A stretch of DNA of 64,000 nt from an uncultured Bacteroides sp. (GCA_947074205.1 CAMTOQ010000009.1:1-64000), one strand, 5' to 3'. Numbered from the stretch's first letter, positions 53,091-61,477 are shown. The notes: generated from the sequence alone by a model not told the origin. A program made the numbers and translations.

Positions 53091-55466
53091 ATGATGTGGA
53101 GAACCCTACTTCTTTTGCTCCTTTGCTTGTGTGTTAGCCCGATATCGGCCGGCCAACCTCAACATAGCATTAAAGGAAGCGTGATAGACAAGACGACACG
53201 TCAACCCCTCGCTTTTGTCAATGTGCTATTGATAGGGCAAGATAGAGGCAGTGTCACCGACTCATTGGGGGCCTTTCATATCGACCGTGTGCCTCCGGGT
53301 ATCTATCGGCTACAAGCCTCTACCATCGGTTATCGCACCGTGAGTACGCCCGAATATGTGGTATCTACCGGCAATGTCAACGTGCTTATCGAGTTAGAAG
53401 AGAGCACGGCCGAGTTGCAAGAAGTATCGGTGATGGCCACCTCGCTACGTCGCGACAAGGAGAGTCCCGTGGCCCTGCGCATCATCGGTGTGCAAGAGAT
53501 AGAGAAAAGCCCCGGCGCCAACCGCGACATCTCGCGCATTGTGCAGTCGTATCCCGGTGTGGCCTTCTCGCCCGGCGCCTATCGCAACGACCTTATCGTG
53601 CGCGGTGGAGCCCCCTCGGAAAATCGGTTCTACCTAGATGGAGTAGAGATACCCAACATCAACCACTTCAGCACACAAGGTGCTTCGGGCGGGCCGGTGG
53701 GCATCATCAATGCCGACCTTATCCGCGAAGTAAAGTTTTACACCGGTGCCTTCCCCGCTAGCCGAGGCAATGCCATGAGCTCGGTGCTCGACTTCCGGCT
53801 ACGCGATGGCAACAGCGAACGCACCAAACTAAAAGCCACACTGGGTGCCGCCGAGGTGGCAGTAGCCGTAAACGGTCCCATCAGCGAGAAGACCACCTAT
53901 ATGGTTTCGGTGCGCCGCTCCTATCTGCAGTTCCTTTTCAAGGCACTTGGACTGCCCTTCTTGCCCACCTTTACCGATGCACAGTTTAAGATAAAAACAC
54001 GGTTCGACCAATACAATGAACTCACCATTATCGGTTTGGGAGGGATAGACAAGATGAAGCTCAACACTAAGCTCACGGGCGAGAGTGCCGAATATATCTT
54101 GAGCTATCTGCCCGTGATAGAGCAAGATGTGTTCACCGTGGGAGCTGTGTACAAGCACTATGCAGGGGCGCACGTGCAGACGGCCGCTGTGAGCTTCAAC
54201 TACCTGAACAATCGGAACACCAAGTACCTCAACAACGATGAGTCATCGGACGAGAACTTGCGCCTGCGACTTCGCTCGGTGGAGCAGGAAGCCAAAATCA
54301 GACTAGAGAACACATCGACTCTAGGTAGCTGGCTGCTCAGTGGGGGCGTCAACCTAGACTACTCGCGCTACACCAACAACTCCTTGCAACTGGTCTACGG
54401 CCTGGAGCAGCCCTACCGCTATAAGACGAAGCTCAACCTCGTGCGCTGGGGCATATTTGGTACAGCCACTTACACATCGACCAACGAGAAGTTTACCGCC
54501 TCGCTGGGGCTACGCCTCGATGGCAACAACTATAGCGATGAGATGAATCAGCTGAGTCAGCAATTCTCCCCTCGCCTTTCGCTATCTTACGGACTCACCT
54601 CACAACTCTTCCTTAGTGGCAGTGCCGGCATCTACTACCAACTGCCGCAATACACTGCCATGGGATTCAAGAACGAAGATGGCTTGTACCTCAACACCAC
54701 TCTGCGCTATACACGCGTGGCACAAGGTAGTCTGGGGCTTAGTTGGCGCTTGGGCAACACCCTAGAGCTATCGGCAGAGGGATTTTATAAATACTACAGT
54801 CGCATGCCCTTCTCCATAGCCGATAACATTCCGCTGGCCTGCAAAGGCAACGACTACGGGGTGATAGGCAACGAGCTGCTTCTGCCCACCGCACAAGGTC
54901 GCAGTTACGGTGTGGAGCTGCTGGCCCGTTGGATCATCTCGCGCAAGCTCAACGTCAATGGTTCGTTCACCCTCTTCCGAAGCGAATACCGCAACAACAG
55001 CCAATCGCCCTACATCGCTTCGGCGTGGGACAATCGCTATATCTTCAACCTTAGCGGGGTGTACAACCTGCCCCGACAATGGAGCGTTGGCGCTAAAGTG
55101 AGCTGCATCGGTGGTGCGCCCTTCACGCCCTACGACACCGAAACCTCTTCGCTGGTATCTGCTTGGAATGCCACCGGCAAACCTTACTTCGACTATGCAC
55201 TCTTCAACACGGGCCGCCTCCCGACCTATGGACAGATTGACATCCGTGTCGATAAGGTGTACTACATCAAGCGCTACATGCTGGGATTCTACATCGACAT
55301 TCAAAACATCACAAAAAGCACTTTCCGCGAACCCGATATTTTGATGAGCACAGGCGAGATAGAAAATCCCACCGCCCCCTTTGGAGAGCAACGATATAAG
55401 ATGAAGTACATCGAGCAAAGCAGTGGCACCATTTTGCCCACTTTGGGGGTGACTTTTGAGTTCTAA
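53091..55466 (+). CDS. TonB-dependent receptor with carboxypeptidase-regulatory-like domain
   Basis: A 791-residue outer-membrane receptor. It has a signal peptide (MMWRTLLLLLLCLCVSPISA), a CarboxypepD_reg-like domain (about residues 24-110: IKGSVIDKTTRQPLAFVNVL, then PPGIYRLQASTIGYRTV), a plug with RDISRIVQSYPGVAFSP and VRGGAPSENRFYLDGVEIPN, and a beta-barrel ending GVTFEF with a final Phe. It is not of the SusC class and no SusD follows. It probably takes up a small chelate or cofactor. Its distance of 8 bp from the flippase suggests cotranscription. The ligand is unknown. Confidence 0.92.
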   Translation: MMWRTLLLLLLCLCVSPISAGQPQHSIKGSVIDKTTRQPLAFVNVLLIGQDRGSVTDSLGAFHIDRVPPGIYRLQASTIGYRTVSTPEYVVSTGNVNVLIELEESTAELQEVSVMATSLRRDKESPVALRIIGVQEIEKSPGANRDISRIVQSYPGVAFSPGAYRNDLIVRGGAPSENRFYLDGVEIPNINHFSTQGASGGPVGIINADLIREVKFYTGAFPASRGNAMSSVLDFRLRDGNSERTKLKATLGAAEVAVAVNGPISEKTTYMVSVRRSYLQFLFKALGLPFLPTFTDAQFKIKTRFDQYNELTIIGLGGIDKMKLNTKLTGESAEYILSYLPVIEQDVFTVGAVYKHYAGAHVQTAAVSFNYLNNRNTKYLNNDESSDENLRLRLRSVEQEAKIRLENTSTLGSWLLSGGVNLDYSRYTNNSLQLVYGLEQPYRYKTKLNLVRWGIFGTATYTSTNEKFTASLGLRLDGNNYSDEMNQLSQQFSPRLSLSYGLTSQLFLSGSAGIYYQLPQYTAMGFKNEDGLYLNTTLRYTRVAQGSLGLSWRLGNTLELSAEGFYKYYSRMPFSIADNIPLACKGNDYGVIGNELLLPTAQGRSYGVELLARWIISRKLNVNGSFTLFRSEYRNNSQSPYIASAWDNRYIFNLSGVYNLPRQWSVGAKVSCIGGAPFTPYDTETSSLVSAWNATGKPYFDYALFNTGRLPTYGQIDIRVDKVYYIKRYMLGFYIDIQNITKSTFREPDILMSTGEIENPTAPFGEQRYKMKYIEQSSGTILPTLGVTFEF

Positions 55467-55551
55467 ACTGGCAAGGGAAGGTCAGCGTGGTGAGTAGCCG
55501 TGGTCTGCTCGGTGGCAAGGGCTTGCCACCACGGTGAGTAGCTGTGGTCAG
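55464..55551. repeat. 22-bp tandem repeats, locus C
   Basis: Four units start at 55464, 55486, 55508 and 55530. The first includes the stop codon of the TonB receptor gene. The unit at 55508-55529 with its next base forms a perfect hairpin GGTGGCAAG-GG-CTTGCCACC (55511-55530). It has the same 22-bp family as loci A and B. The rest of the gap to 55689 is AT-rich and holds nothing recognisable. Confidence 0.88.
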
Positions 55552-55689
55552 CATAGCAGCTATTTGGCAGCACTTACATCTACAGTAAAGCATTGACTAT
55601 CAGCAACGAAGAATTGCTAATTTAAAACTGTTATATATATAAGTTATCTTCTGTAAATTCATCAACACCTTAAAACTGATAATCTAATT

Positions 55690-56046
55690 ATGGCGCTTAC
55701 CACATGGTGGCTCCCATTACTTTGTGTAGGGTTAGCTATTGTGGGTACCTTAGGTCAGCGACAGATAAACCGAAACAAAACGCGCAGAAACCTACGCGAT
55801 ATTGCCGGTGATGACGATGAACTTTATCTCGAATTCTGCAAGGACGAGGAGATAAAACCTGATATGGAATGGGATATTGAGATGGGCTCTAAACGATTGT
55901 GGCGGAAGATAAAAGGGGGTTTTAAGGGGAAGGATGTATTCACGTGTTATTTCATCGTATTGTTGGATGTCTTATTGAACGCTTTGTTGGACGGCACAGC
56001 GGGCTGTGCCACTACTTCAATACAATTTATTCTGCTCCTTCAATAA
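55690..56046 (+). CDS. Small membrane-anchored protein of unknown function
   Basis: A 118-residue protein. The N-terminal 20 residues are hydrophobic (a TM anchor), followed by a charged region RNLRDIAGDDDELYLEFCKD, which looks like real coding sequence. The C-terminal 40 residues are different in character and include LLDGTAGCATT, encoded by a palindromic repeat (55993-56010). The original gene may have ended earlier. It overlaps the 3' end of the convergent lipoprotein gene by 20 bp. No family was recognised. Confidence 0.45.
   Translation: MALTTWWLPLLCVGLAIVGTLGQRQINRNKTRRNLRDIAGDDDELYLEFCKDEEIKPDMEWDIEMGSKRLWRKIKGGFKGKDVFTCYFIVLLDVLLNALLDGTAGCATTSIQFILLLQ
55993..56010. repeat. REP-like palindrome GGCACAGC-GG-GCTGTGCC
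   Basis: A perfect 8-bp inverted repeat with a 2-nt spacer. Its flanks (TTGGAC before, ACTAC after) are the same as those of the copy at 40853-40870, showing that this is a dispersed repeat and not chance. Confidence 0.85.
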
Positions 56047-56749
56047 CTACCTTCGCTTCTCCCGATGCTTCCAGCATTACATTATAATAGTTGTAATACA
56101 CATCAATCATCTCGGCATAGATGGTGCCTAGGTTGTTGATCACACCAATCAGGTAGGTGTATTGGTCAAAATCGTTGTCGCACTTCTCGCAGATGGTGAT
56201 GGTAGGTGGACTCACGGAGTAGTTCACCACAGCATAGTAAGGGGTATAGTCTTCGTTGACGGGTTGATTGTGAAGTTTGTAGAACACTTGGTAGATGACG
56301 ATGGTCAGACGATTGATCCATTGCAAGTCGCTGGTAAGCTCCTTGAGTTCGGTTTCCAAATGCTCGGTGGGAACTTTCAACTCTTCAAGGGCTAGCACGT
56401 GGCGGTCGGCCATAAGTATAGCATCTTGCAGCTCCTTATCCTTCTTATCTTTTGAATCCATCAACTTGATAATCTTTGGAGATTGACGCAGTGCAGTGCA
56501 CTCTTCTATGAGCTGAGGTATATCTTTTGCCGCCTCGTTAATATCGTCGCACAGCATCCACACCATGGGGCCGGTGATGGAGTCGTAGGGTTCGATGCTT
56601 AGCACCTCATCTAGCGTGATGGGTTCATAGAAGGTGGTATCGGCAAACGACTTGAAGGTATCTGTAATACGTTGGTCTATTGTCTTTTCTTTGCACGATG
56701 ATAGTCCTATCAAAAGGACAGAGACTATTGCTAAGGTTAAGTTCTTCAT
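56027..56749 (-). CDS. Lipoprotein of unknown function
   Basis: A 240-residue lipoprotein (lipobox GLSSC, Cys19). The mature part is mainly helical and acidic, with DAILMADRHVLALEELKVP in the middle, a CEKC motif (about residue 186) and a C-terminal YYNYYNVMLEASGEAK. No known family was recognised and no catalytic motif is visible. It is single and minus-strand, with a TATCTTTG box upstream (56814-56821). Confidence 0.75.
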   Translation of the reverse strand: MKNLTLAIVSVLLIGLSSCKEKTIDQRITDTFKSFADTTFYEPITLDEVLSIEPYDSITGPMVWMLCDDINEAAKDIPQLIEECTALRQSPKIIKLMDSKDKKDKELQDAILMADRHVLALEELKVPTEHLETELKELTSDLQWINRLTIVIYQVFYKLHNQPVNEDYTPYYAVVNYSVSPPTITICEKCDNDFDQYTYLIGVINNLGTIYAEMIDVYYNYYNVMLEASGEAKVVIEGAE

Positions 56750-56813
56750 CTTTTAACTGTTTATATTCGTTGGGGATAGGCCACAAGATGGCGACCTAAA
56801 TTGTTGCTTTTGC

Positions 56814-56821
56814 CAAAGATA
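56814..56821 (-). promoter_or_regulatory. Candidate -7 box for the 56027-56749 lipoprotein
   Basis: On the minus strand this reads TATCTTTG, matching TAnnTTTG, about 65 bp before the start codon. No clear -33 was found. Confidence 0.4.
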
Positions 56822-56947
56822 GTGAATCTTCGTTATTGCACGATAACAATCGGCCCGCTAAATATTTGTTAGTTTATAAGTTTTTTTAGAACCTAATGGA
56901 GTTAAAATCTGTTTTCTATCTACTAAAACCTTTTAGATTGGCAGATT

Positions 56948-57928
56948 ATGAGAAAACTGAACTTATTATTCGCAATAGTTGGATTGGCATTCGCTGTGAC
57001 TACATGGGCGCAGCCACGTGGCGGAAATGCCGATATGGAAAACTACAGAATACGCAATTCCGGATTGGTACGACCTACGGGTGCAACTATTGGTGTGGCT
57101 CACGGTGGCGGCGGAAGCGGCGGTGGCATAGGTGGATGGAACCAACAAGACGGGCTGGGACCCGTGGTGAGCCATAATAACTTTAACAATGGTGGCTTCA
57201 ACAATAACCACTACCAGACACACATCCAAGGATGGGAGCCACAAGACGGGCTAGGACCAGTAGTGACACATTCGAATAGCAGTTGGAACAACAACAATAA
57301 TAATAATAATAACAGCGGTAGTAATCACTGGCACAACAGCAACAACAATAGTGGTAGCAGTTGGGGCAATGGCAGCAGCTGGGGAAATGGCAACTATCCG
57401 CACTACCACAACTGGGGGAATGGCAATGGATGGTACAACCCCACATGGAGCTCTTCGTGGGGCAACATAGGTTGGGGTGGTAGCAATGTCACCATCAACA
57501 ACTACTACAACCCTAACAGCTGGTGGCGCGACATACGCTACGGCCCATCGGGAGGAATGACGCAGATTGGTTGGAATAATCACAATTACTACTACCACGA
57601 TGGTAACTTCTTCAACATCGTGAATGGCATCTATCAAGTGGTGTTGCCGGTGCTTGGAATGATTCTTTCGTCTTTGCCTTCGGGGGCTACTCCGCTTCCC
57701 AACTATGGCAACTACTACACCTATCATGGGGTGTACTACTATTATACAGGTAGCGGCTACCGAGTGGCTACTCCGCCTATCGGGGCTTGCCTTAGCAGTC
57801 TGCCTTACTTTGCCAGAGCCACTGTGGTCAACGGTATCTCGTGCTACACCTACGACAACATCTTTATTCAACCTACCTATAATGTCGATGGCACTTTCTG
57901 TTATCGAGTAGTAGGTAGCATTCAGTAA
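56948..57928 (+). CDS. Secreted Asn/Gly/Trp/His-rich repetitive protein
   Basis: A 326-residue exported protein (signal MRKLNLLFAIVGLAFAVTTW, then AQ). Residues about 55-115 hold two copies of a unit with the core QDGLGPVV (IGGWNQQDGLGPVVSHNN and QGWEPQDGLGPVVTHSN). Residues about 115-190 are a low-complexity stretch of Asn, Gly, Ser, His and Trp (SWGNGSSWGNGNYPHYHNW). The C-terminal half has two tandem YYYHDGNFF/VYYYYTGSGY...PP-GACLSSLP units that resemble the repeats of DUF6515-type surface proteins. No enzyme motif. The next gene, 37 bp on, encodes a secreted C10 protease. Confidence 0.78.
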   Translation: MRKLNLLFAIVGLAFAVTTWAQPRGGNADMENYRIRNSGLVRPTGATIGVAHGGGGSGGGIGGWNQQDGLGPVVSHNNFNNGGFNNNHYQTHIQGWEPQDGLGPVVTHSNSSWNNNNNNNNNSGSNHWHNSNNNSGSSWGNGSSWGNGNYPHYHNWGNGNGWYNPTWSSSWGNIGWGGSNVTINNYYNPNSWWRDIRYGPSGGMTQIGWNNHNYYYHDGNFFNIVNGIYQVVLPVLGMILSSLPSGATPLPNYGNYYTYHGVYYYYTGSGYRVATPPIGACLSSLPYFARATVVNGISCYTYDNIFIQPTYNVDGTFCYRVVGSIQ

Positions 57929-57965
57929 ATAGGATTTCAGTATTCATCTTCTAAAAAACAACCTT

Positions 57966-59747
57966 ATGAAGATACGCTACATCATATGCATCATCGGTTT
58001 ACTAGCTTTCAGCTTGATGGGTAGCGCCAAAGATGTAGATTATGCTACAGCCGAGAAGATAGCCAAACAGTTTCATTCGTTGCTCTATCAGACAGATGGT
58101 ACTAACGACAACGTGGCTTGCGACCTTATCTATACGGGGCACTCTACTACCCGCAGCGGGCAGAGCCTATACTATATTTTCAACTATGAGAAAGGGTTTG
58201 TCATTGTGCCGGGCAACGATTTAGTGCCGCCGGTGTTGGCATATAGTGCCAACAATAAGTTTGTAGCCGATAATCCTGCATGCACCGTCCGCTCTATACT
58301 CGACTATTATAGTCATCAGATGGCAAGTATGGTCAACTTAACGGGCGATGCTCACCCACAATGGGAAGACCTTTCATCGATTTTATCAACCACCACCGAT
58401 GGCACAGCCGATGAGCTGCTCTACACCACTGCGTTGTGGTATCAATATGCTCCGTACAACAAGTATTGCCCCATTATTGATGGTAGCGGCTGCGCCACAG
58501 GGTGCGTGGCCACGGCTCTATCTATTGCCATGAAGTACCGCCAATGGCCCGATGTGGGTGTTGGCAGCTACTCGTATGTATGGGACAAAATGACGATATC
58601 GACCAATTTCGATGTCACCTATCAGTGGGACGATATGTTGATGGAATATAAGGAAGGCGAATACACCGAAGCACAAGGCGATGCCGTAGCTACAGTGATG
58701 TTTCGCAACGGTGTACTCTCCGAAATGGAGTACGGGGTGGCTGGCAGTGGAGCCTTCACCAACAATGCAGTGAGAGGAGTGATAGACTATATGAAGTATG
58801 ACAAAAGTGTGATACAGCTCACGGCTGCGTGGTATGCCACAGACAAATGGATAGATATGGTGAAAGCCGAGATAAAAGATAACGGCCCTATGATATATGG
58901 CGGTTACGATGCTGACTCGGGCGGACATCAGTTTATACTAGATGGCTATCGCAACAACTATTTCCACGTCAACTGGGGTTGGGCGGGTAGCTCGGATGGC
59001 TACTTCCTCATCACCGACCTCAACCCATTTACCGATCAGCCTACCCTAGATGGCTTCTCTGATGGGGCGGGAGGTATATTCAACTTCAAACCTGCGGTAG
59101 AGGGATCTACCTACACCTATCTATTTGTGTTTGGCAAAGACGAGATCAACAATGTGGACTATGCAGGCCTCAAAGCCAGCACATCGACCTTCAAAGAGGG
59201 AGTGGAGTTTAGTGTACAAGCGGGGGTCTACTTCAACCAGAGTTTAGTAGCTTTTACCGGCGAGCTGGCTGTCATGCTGTGCAACGCTAGTGGAGAGGTC
59301 AAAGAAGACATTTCTGGTCTCTACCATCTGCAAGACTTCACCGAAGGTAGCTTCCATGAGTTTATCTGCACCATCAAACAGCCTATCGAAACAGGCGACT
59401 ACATCTGCCTAATGTTTAAGAGTGAAGAGAGCACCACTTGGCAGATGGTGATTGGCGGTAGCGGCATCACTACCATGATACCGGTGAGCGATTCGGCCAC
59501 AGCCATCGAAGAGGTGACATCGCCTACCATTAGTGTCGAAAACATAGGGCAGCAGATGGTTATGACATCCGATAGCCCCATGACGCAAGTCAAACTATAC
59601 TCCTCTACCGGTATGCTATTAGAACAAAAAGAACTCGGAGGACAGTACCAGGCTACTCTGTCGATGGAACACTTGCCAAAGAGCATCTATATCGTACAAA
59701 TAGAGACCGTATATGGCATCAGCCGACACAAGGTGGTGAACCATTGA
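57966..59747 (+). CDS. C10 (streptopain-like) cysteine protease with T9SS sorting domain
   Basis: A 593-residue secreted endopeptidase. It has a signal peptide (MKIRYIICIIGLLAFSLMGS), a Spi-type inhibitory propeptide (about residues 22-140; FIVPGNDLVPPVLAYS is typical) and a C10 domain with nucleophile Cys180 in SGCATGCVATALSIAMKY, His321 in SGGHQFILDGY and NWGWAGSSDGYF. The last 78 residues are a T9SS sorting domain (VKLYSSTGMLLEQKELGG, ending SRHKVVNH), so the PorP/GldK machinery should export it. It is followed by a strong terminator and preceded by the repetitive protein gene. Confidence 0.93.
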   Translation: MKIRYIICIIGLLAFSLMGSAKDVDYATAEKIAKQFHSLLYQTDGTNDNVACDLIYTGHSTTRSGQSLYYIFNYEKGFVIVPGNDLVPPVLAYSANNKFVADNPACTVRSILDYYSHQMASMVNLTGDAHPQWEDLSSILSTTTDGTADELLYTTALWYQYAPYNKYCPIIDGSGCATGCVATALSIAMKYRQWPDVGVGSYSYVWDKMTISTNFDVTYQWDDMLMEYKEGEYTEAQGDAVATVMFRNGVLSEMEYGVAGSGAFTNNAVRGVIDYMKYDKSVIQLTAAWYATDKWIDMVKAEIKDNGPMIYGGYDADSGGHQFILDGYRNNYFHVNWGWAGSSDGYFLITDLNPFTDQPTLDGFSDGAGGIFNFKPAVEGSTYTYLFVFGKDEINNVDYAGLKASTSTFKEGVEFSVQAGVYFNQSLVAFTGELAVMLCNASGEVKEDISGLYHLQDFTEGSFHEFICTIKQPIETGDYICLMFKSEESTTWQMVIGGSGITTMIPVSDSATAIEEVTSPTISVENIGQQMVMTSDSPMTQVKLYSSTGMLLEQKELGGQYQATLSMEHLPKSIYIVQIETVYGISRHKVVNH

Positions 59748-59781
59748 GGTAAAGTATAATATTTTATTCATTTTCTGTGGA

Positions 59782-59834
59782 GCGACGGTAGCGTACAAGC
59801 TTATATTTTGTAACTTTACGCTACCATCGCTTTT
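59782..59834 (+). terminator. Terminator after the C10 protease gene
   Basis: Arms 59782-59795 and 59817-59830 pair over 14 bp with one mismatch (GCGACGGTAGCGTA), followed by TTTT. Confidence 0.8.
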
Positions 59835-59878
59835 GCACATTAGATGTTTTAAAAGCGAAACTTAACAATAATAACTAC

Positions 59879-59886
59879 TATTTTTG
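59879..59886 (+). promoter_or_regulatory. Candidate -7 box for the methyltransferase-like gene
   Basis: TATTTTTG matches TAnnTTTG. It lies only 9 bp before the ATG at 59895, so the transcript would be nearly leaderless or start at the inner ATG at 59904. Confidence 0.35.
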
Positions 59887-59894
59887 TGCTCGTT

Positions 59895-60521
59895 ATGAGT
59901 AAAATGTTGACACTGAAACGCCCCTTCATCTGGCTAAGACGCTTCCGCCATCGCTGCGGTTACGGCGTACACTCGCCCTTCGCATTCAATTTGATCACCA
60001 ATGTGATTTACGAGAAAAATAAATATTATTGCTATAAACCACTAGCTGCAGAAGCCCGCAAACTCAAAAGCAAGGGCAAGAGAAGCTACTCTATCAATAC
60101 CAAAACCCAACAGTTGTTGTTCCGATTGGTCAACAGCGTTCAGCCACCTACCATCGTGCATATTGGTAGCATCAAATCGTCCTCGGCCTACCTAAAGTCG
60201 GGACACACTGCTGCACGCTTTGTTCAGGCAGACACATTGGCACAACTCCCTGCCGACCTCCCATCGCAAATAGACTTTCTACACATCGACTCGTCGTGCT
60301 CGGCGGCCGAGGTGGATGCATGCTGCACAGCGCTATTGGCAAGCATCCCGCAAAAGGGCTGCTGTGTCATAGGAGGTATCCGCTACAGCACTGCCACCAA
60401 AAAGGTTTGGCAGAAATGGATGGCAGATGAACAAACTGGCATATCTTTTGATTTATACGATGTAGGAATCTTTTTCTTCGATAAACAGAAGATTAAGCAG
60501 CACTATACCGTGAACTTTTAG
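59895..60521 (+). CDS. Methyltransferase-like protein, degenerate cofactor site
   Basis: A 208-residue soluble protein. The N-terminal YGVHSPFAFNLITNVIYEKN and the C-terminal VWQKWMADEQTGISFDLYDV match Bacteroidetes class I SAM-dependent O-methyltransferase-like proteins. The usual SAM loop (ELGTS-G-S type) is replaced by VHIGSIKSSSAYLK, and the acid and DDI motifs have become HIDSSC and IGGIRY, so activity may be lost. A GTG at 59886 is an alternative start. The next gene encodes a cobalamin adenosyltransferase, 27 bp on. Confidence 0.6.
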   Translation: MSKMLTLKRPFIWLRRFRHRCGYGVHSPFAFNLITNVIYEKNKYYCYKPLAAEARKLKSKGKRSYSINTKTQQLLFRLVNSVQPPTIVHIGSIKSSSAYLKSGHTAARFVQADTLAQLPADLPSQIDFLHIDSSCSAAEVDACCTALLASIPQKGCCVIGGIRYSTATKKVWQKWMADEQTGISFDLYDVGIFFFDKQKIKQHYTVNF

Positions 60522-60548
60522 TAGAATAACCGAAACAATAGAATTGAT

Positions 60549-61106
60549 ATGAAAAAAAGTATGATCTATACACGCACCGGCGACCGTGGCAAGACTAGTC
60601 TAGTTGGCGGCACACGTGTGGCCAAGAATGAAGTGCGACTCGAAGCCTATGGCACCATTGACGAGCTAAATGCTCATGTGGGTGTATTATCTTCTTATTT
60701 GACAAAAGAGGAAGATATAACATTTGTGCAGGCCATGCAGCATGTGTTGTTCAACCTTGGGGGATATCTGGCTACCGATGTATCGACCACTACACCGCCT
60801 TGTGGGGTGACCGAAGCCGATCTGCAAGCCCTAGAACATGAGATAGATAGGATGGACGAGATAGTGCCTCCACTCAAGGCTTTTGTGCTACCGGGAGGCG
60901 AACGTGGGGCAGCTGTAGCACATGTGTGCCGCACCGTGTGCCGACGCGCCGAAAGACGCATTCTTTCGCTGGGCGAAATCGCTCCTATTGATGAATTATT
61001 GTTAGCTTATGTAAACAGATTATCAGACTATTTCTTCGTCTTAAGTAGAAAAATCAACTTTGATGCAGGAAAAGAAGAATTTTTCTGGAATACTGTGTGT
61101 AAATGA
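60549..61106 (+). CDS. PduO-type cob(I)alamin adenosyltransferase
   Basis: A 185-residue cytosolic enzyme that adenosylates reduced cobalamin for B12-dependent mutases and similar enzymes. Motifs are the ATP-binding IYTRTGDRGKTSLVGGTRV (about residues 6-24), EAYGTIDELNAHVGV (32-46), VCRTVCRRAERRILSL (about 128-143), and YVNRLSDYFFVLSR near the C-terminus. Single-domain length is normal for the PduO N-terminal type. It lies in the same direction as, and before, the DUF2795 and T9SS genes, though with its own gap. Confidence 0.94.
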   Translation: MKKSMIYTRTGDRGKTSLVGGTRVAKNEVRLEAYGTIDELNAHVGVLSSYLTKEEDITFVQAMQHVLFNLGGYLATDVSTTTPPCGVTEADLQALEHEIDRMDEIVPPLKAFVLPGGERGAAVAHVCRTVCRRAERRILSLGEIAPIDELLLAYVNRLSDYFFVLSRKINFDAGKEEFFWNTVCK

Positions 61107-61118
61107 CAAATAAAATTC

Positions 61119-61126
61119 TACATTTG
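61119..61126 (+). promoter_or_regulatory. Candidate -7 box upstream of the DUF2795 gene
   Basis: TACATTTG matches TAnnTTTG, with the start codon 52 bp downstream. No clear -33 was found. Confidence 0.4.
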
Positions 61127-61178
61127 CGGAAAATAGCAAAACAATTAAATAATATTCACATTTAAAATACTTTAGCGT

Positions 61179-61400
61179 ATGTATTGGACACTAGAATTGG
61201 CGTCAAAACTAGAAGATGCGCCTTGGCCAGCAACCAAGGACGAACTTATTGACTTTGCAATGCGTTCGGGCGCGCCGCTCGAAGTAATTGAGAACTTGCA
61301 GGAAATGGAAGATGAAGGCGAAATGTATGAAAGCATCGAAGACATCTGGCCTGATTATCCTAGCAACGAAGACTTTTTCTTTAACGAAGAGGAGTATTAA
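61179..61400 (+). CDS. DUF2795-type small acidic protein
   Basis: A 73-residue acidic cytosolic protein. PWPATKDELIDFAMRSGAPL, followed by EVIENLQEMEDEGEMYESIE, matches the short helical DUF2795 family. The C-terminus is very acidic (EDFFFNEEEY). Function unknown. It lies between the adenosyltransferase gene and porP and is followed by three small hairpins. Confidence 0.8.
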   Translation: MYWTLELASKLEDAPWPATKDELIDFAMRSGAPLEVIENLQEMEDEGEMYESIEDIWPDYPSNEDFFFNEEEY

Positions 61401-61477
61401 GCCAAACGCTTTTGGCTGAAGTTGCTCAACGCAACATGCTCTATGACTATAAATGGGTGGCTTCAAGCTACCCATTT
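61401..61477. terminator. Three successive hairpins between the DUF2795 gene and porP
   Basis: GCCAAA-CGCT-TTTGGC (61401-61416), GTTGC-TCAAC-GCAAC (61421-61435) and AAATGGGTGGC-TTCAA-GCTACCCATTT (61451-61477, one G-U pair). The first begins at the base after the stop codon. None has a good T-run. The last could end the upstream transcript or act as an element in the porP leader. Confidence 0.5.

Noticed and set aside
57198-57871. Minus-strand Val/Ile- and Cys-rich frames opposite the Asn/Gly-rich gene
   Set aside because: They arise from the low-complexity AAC/GGC codon runs of the real gene and have no coding features.
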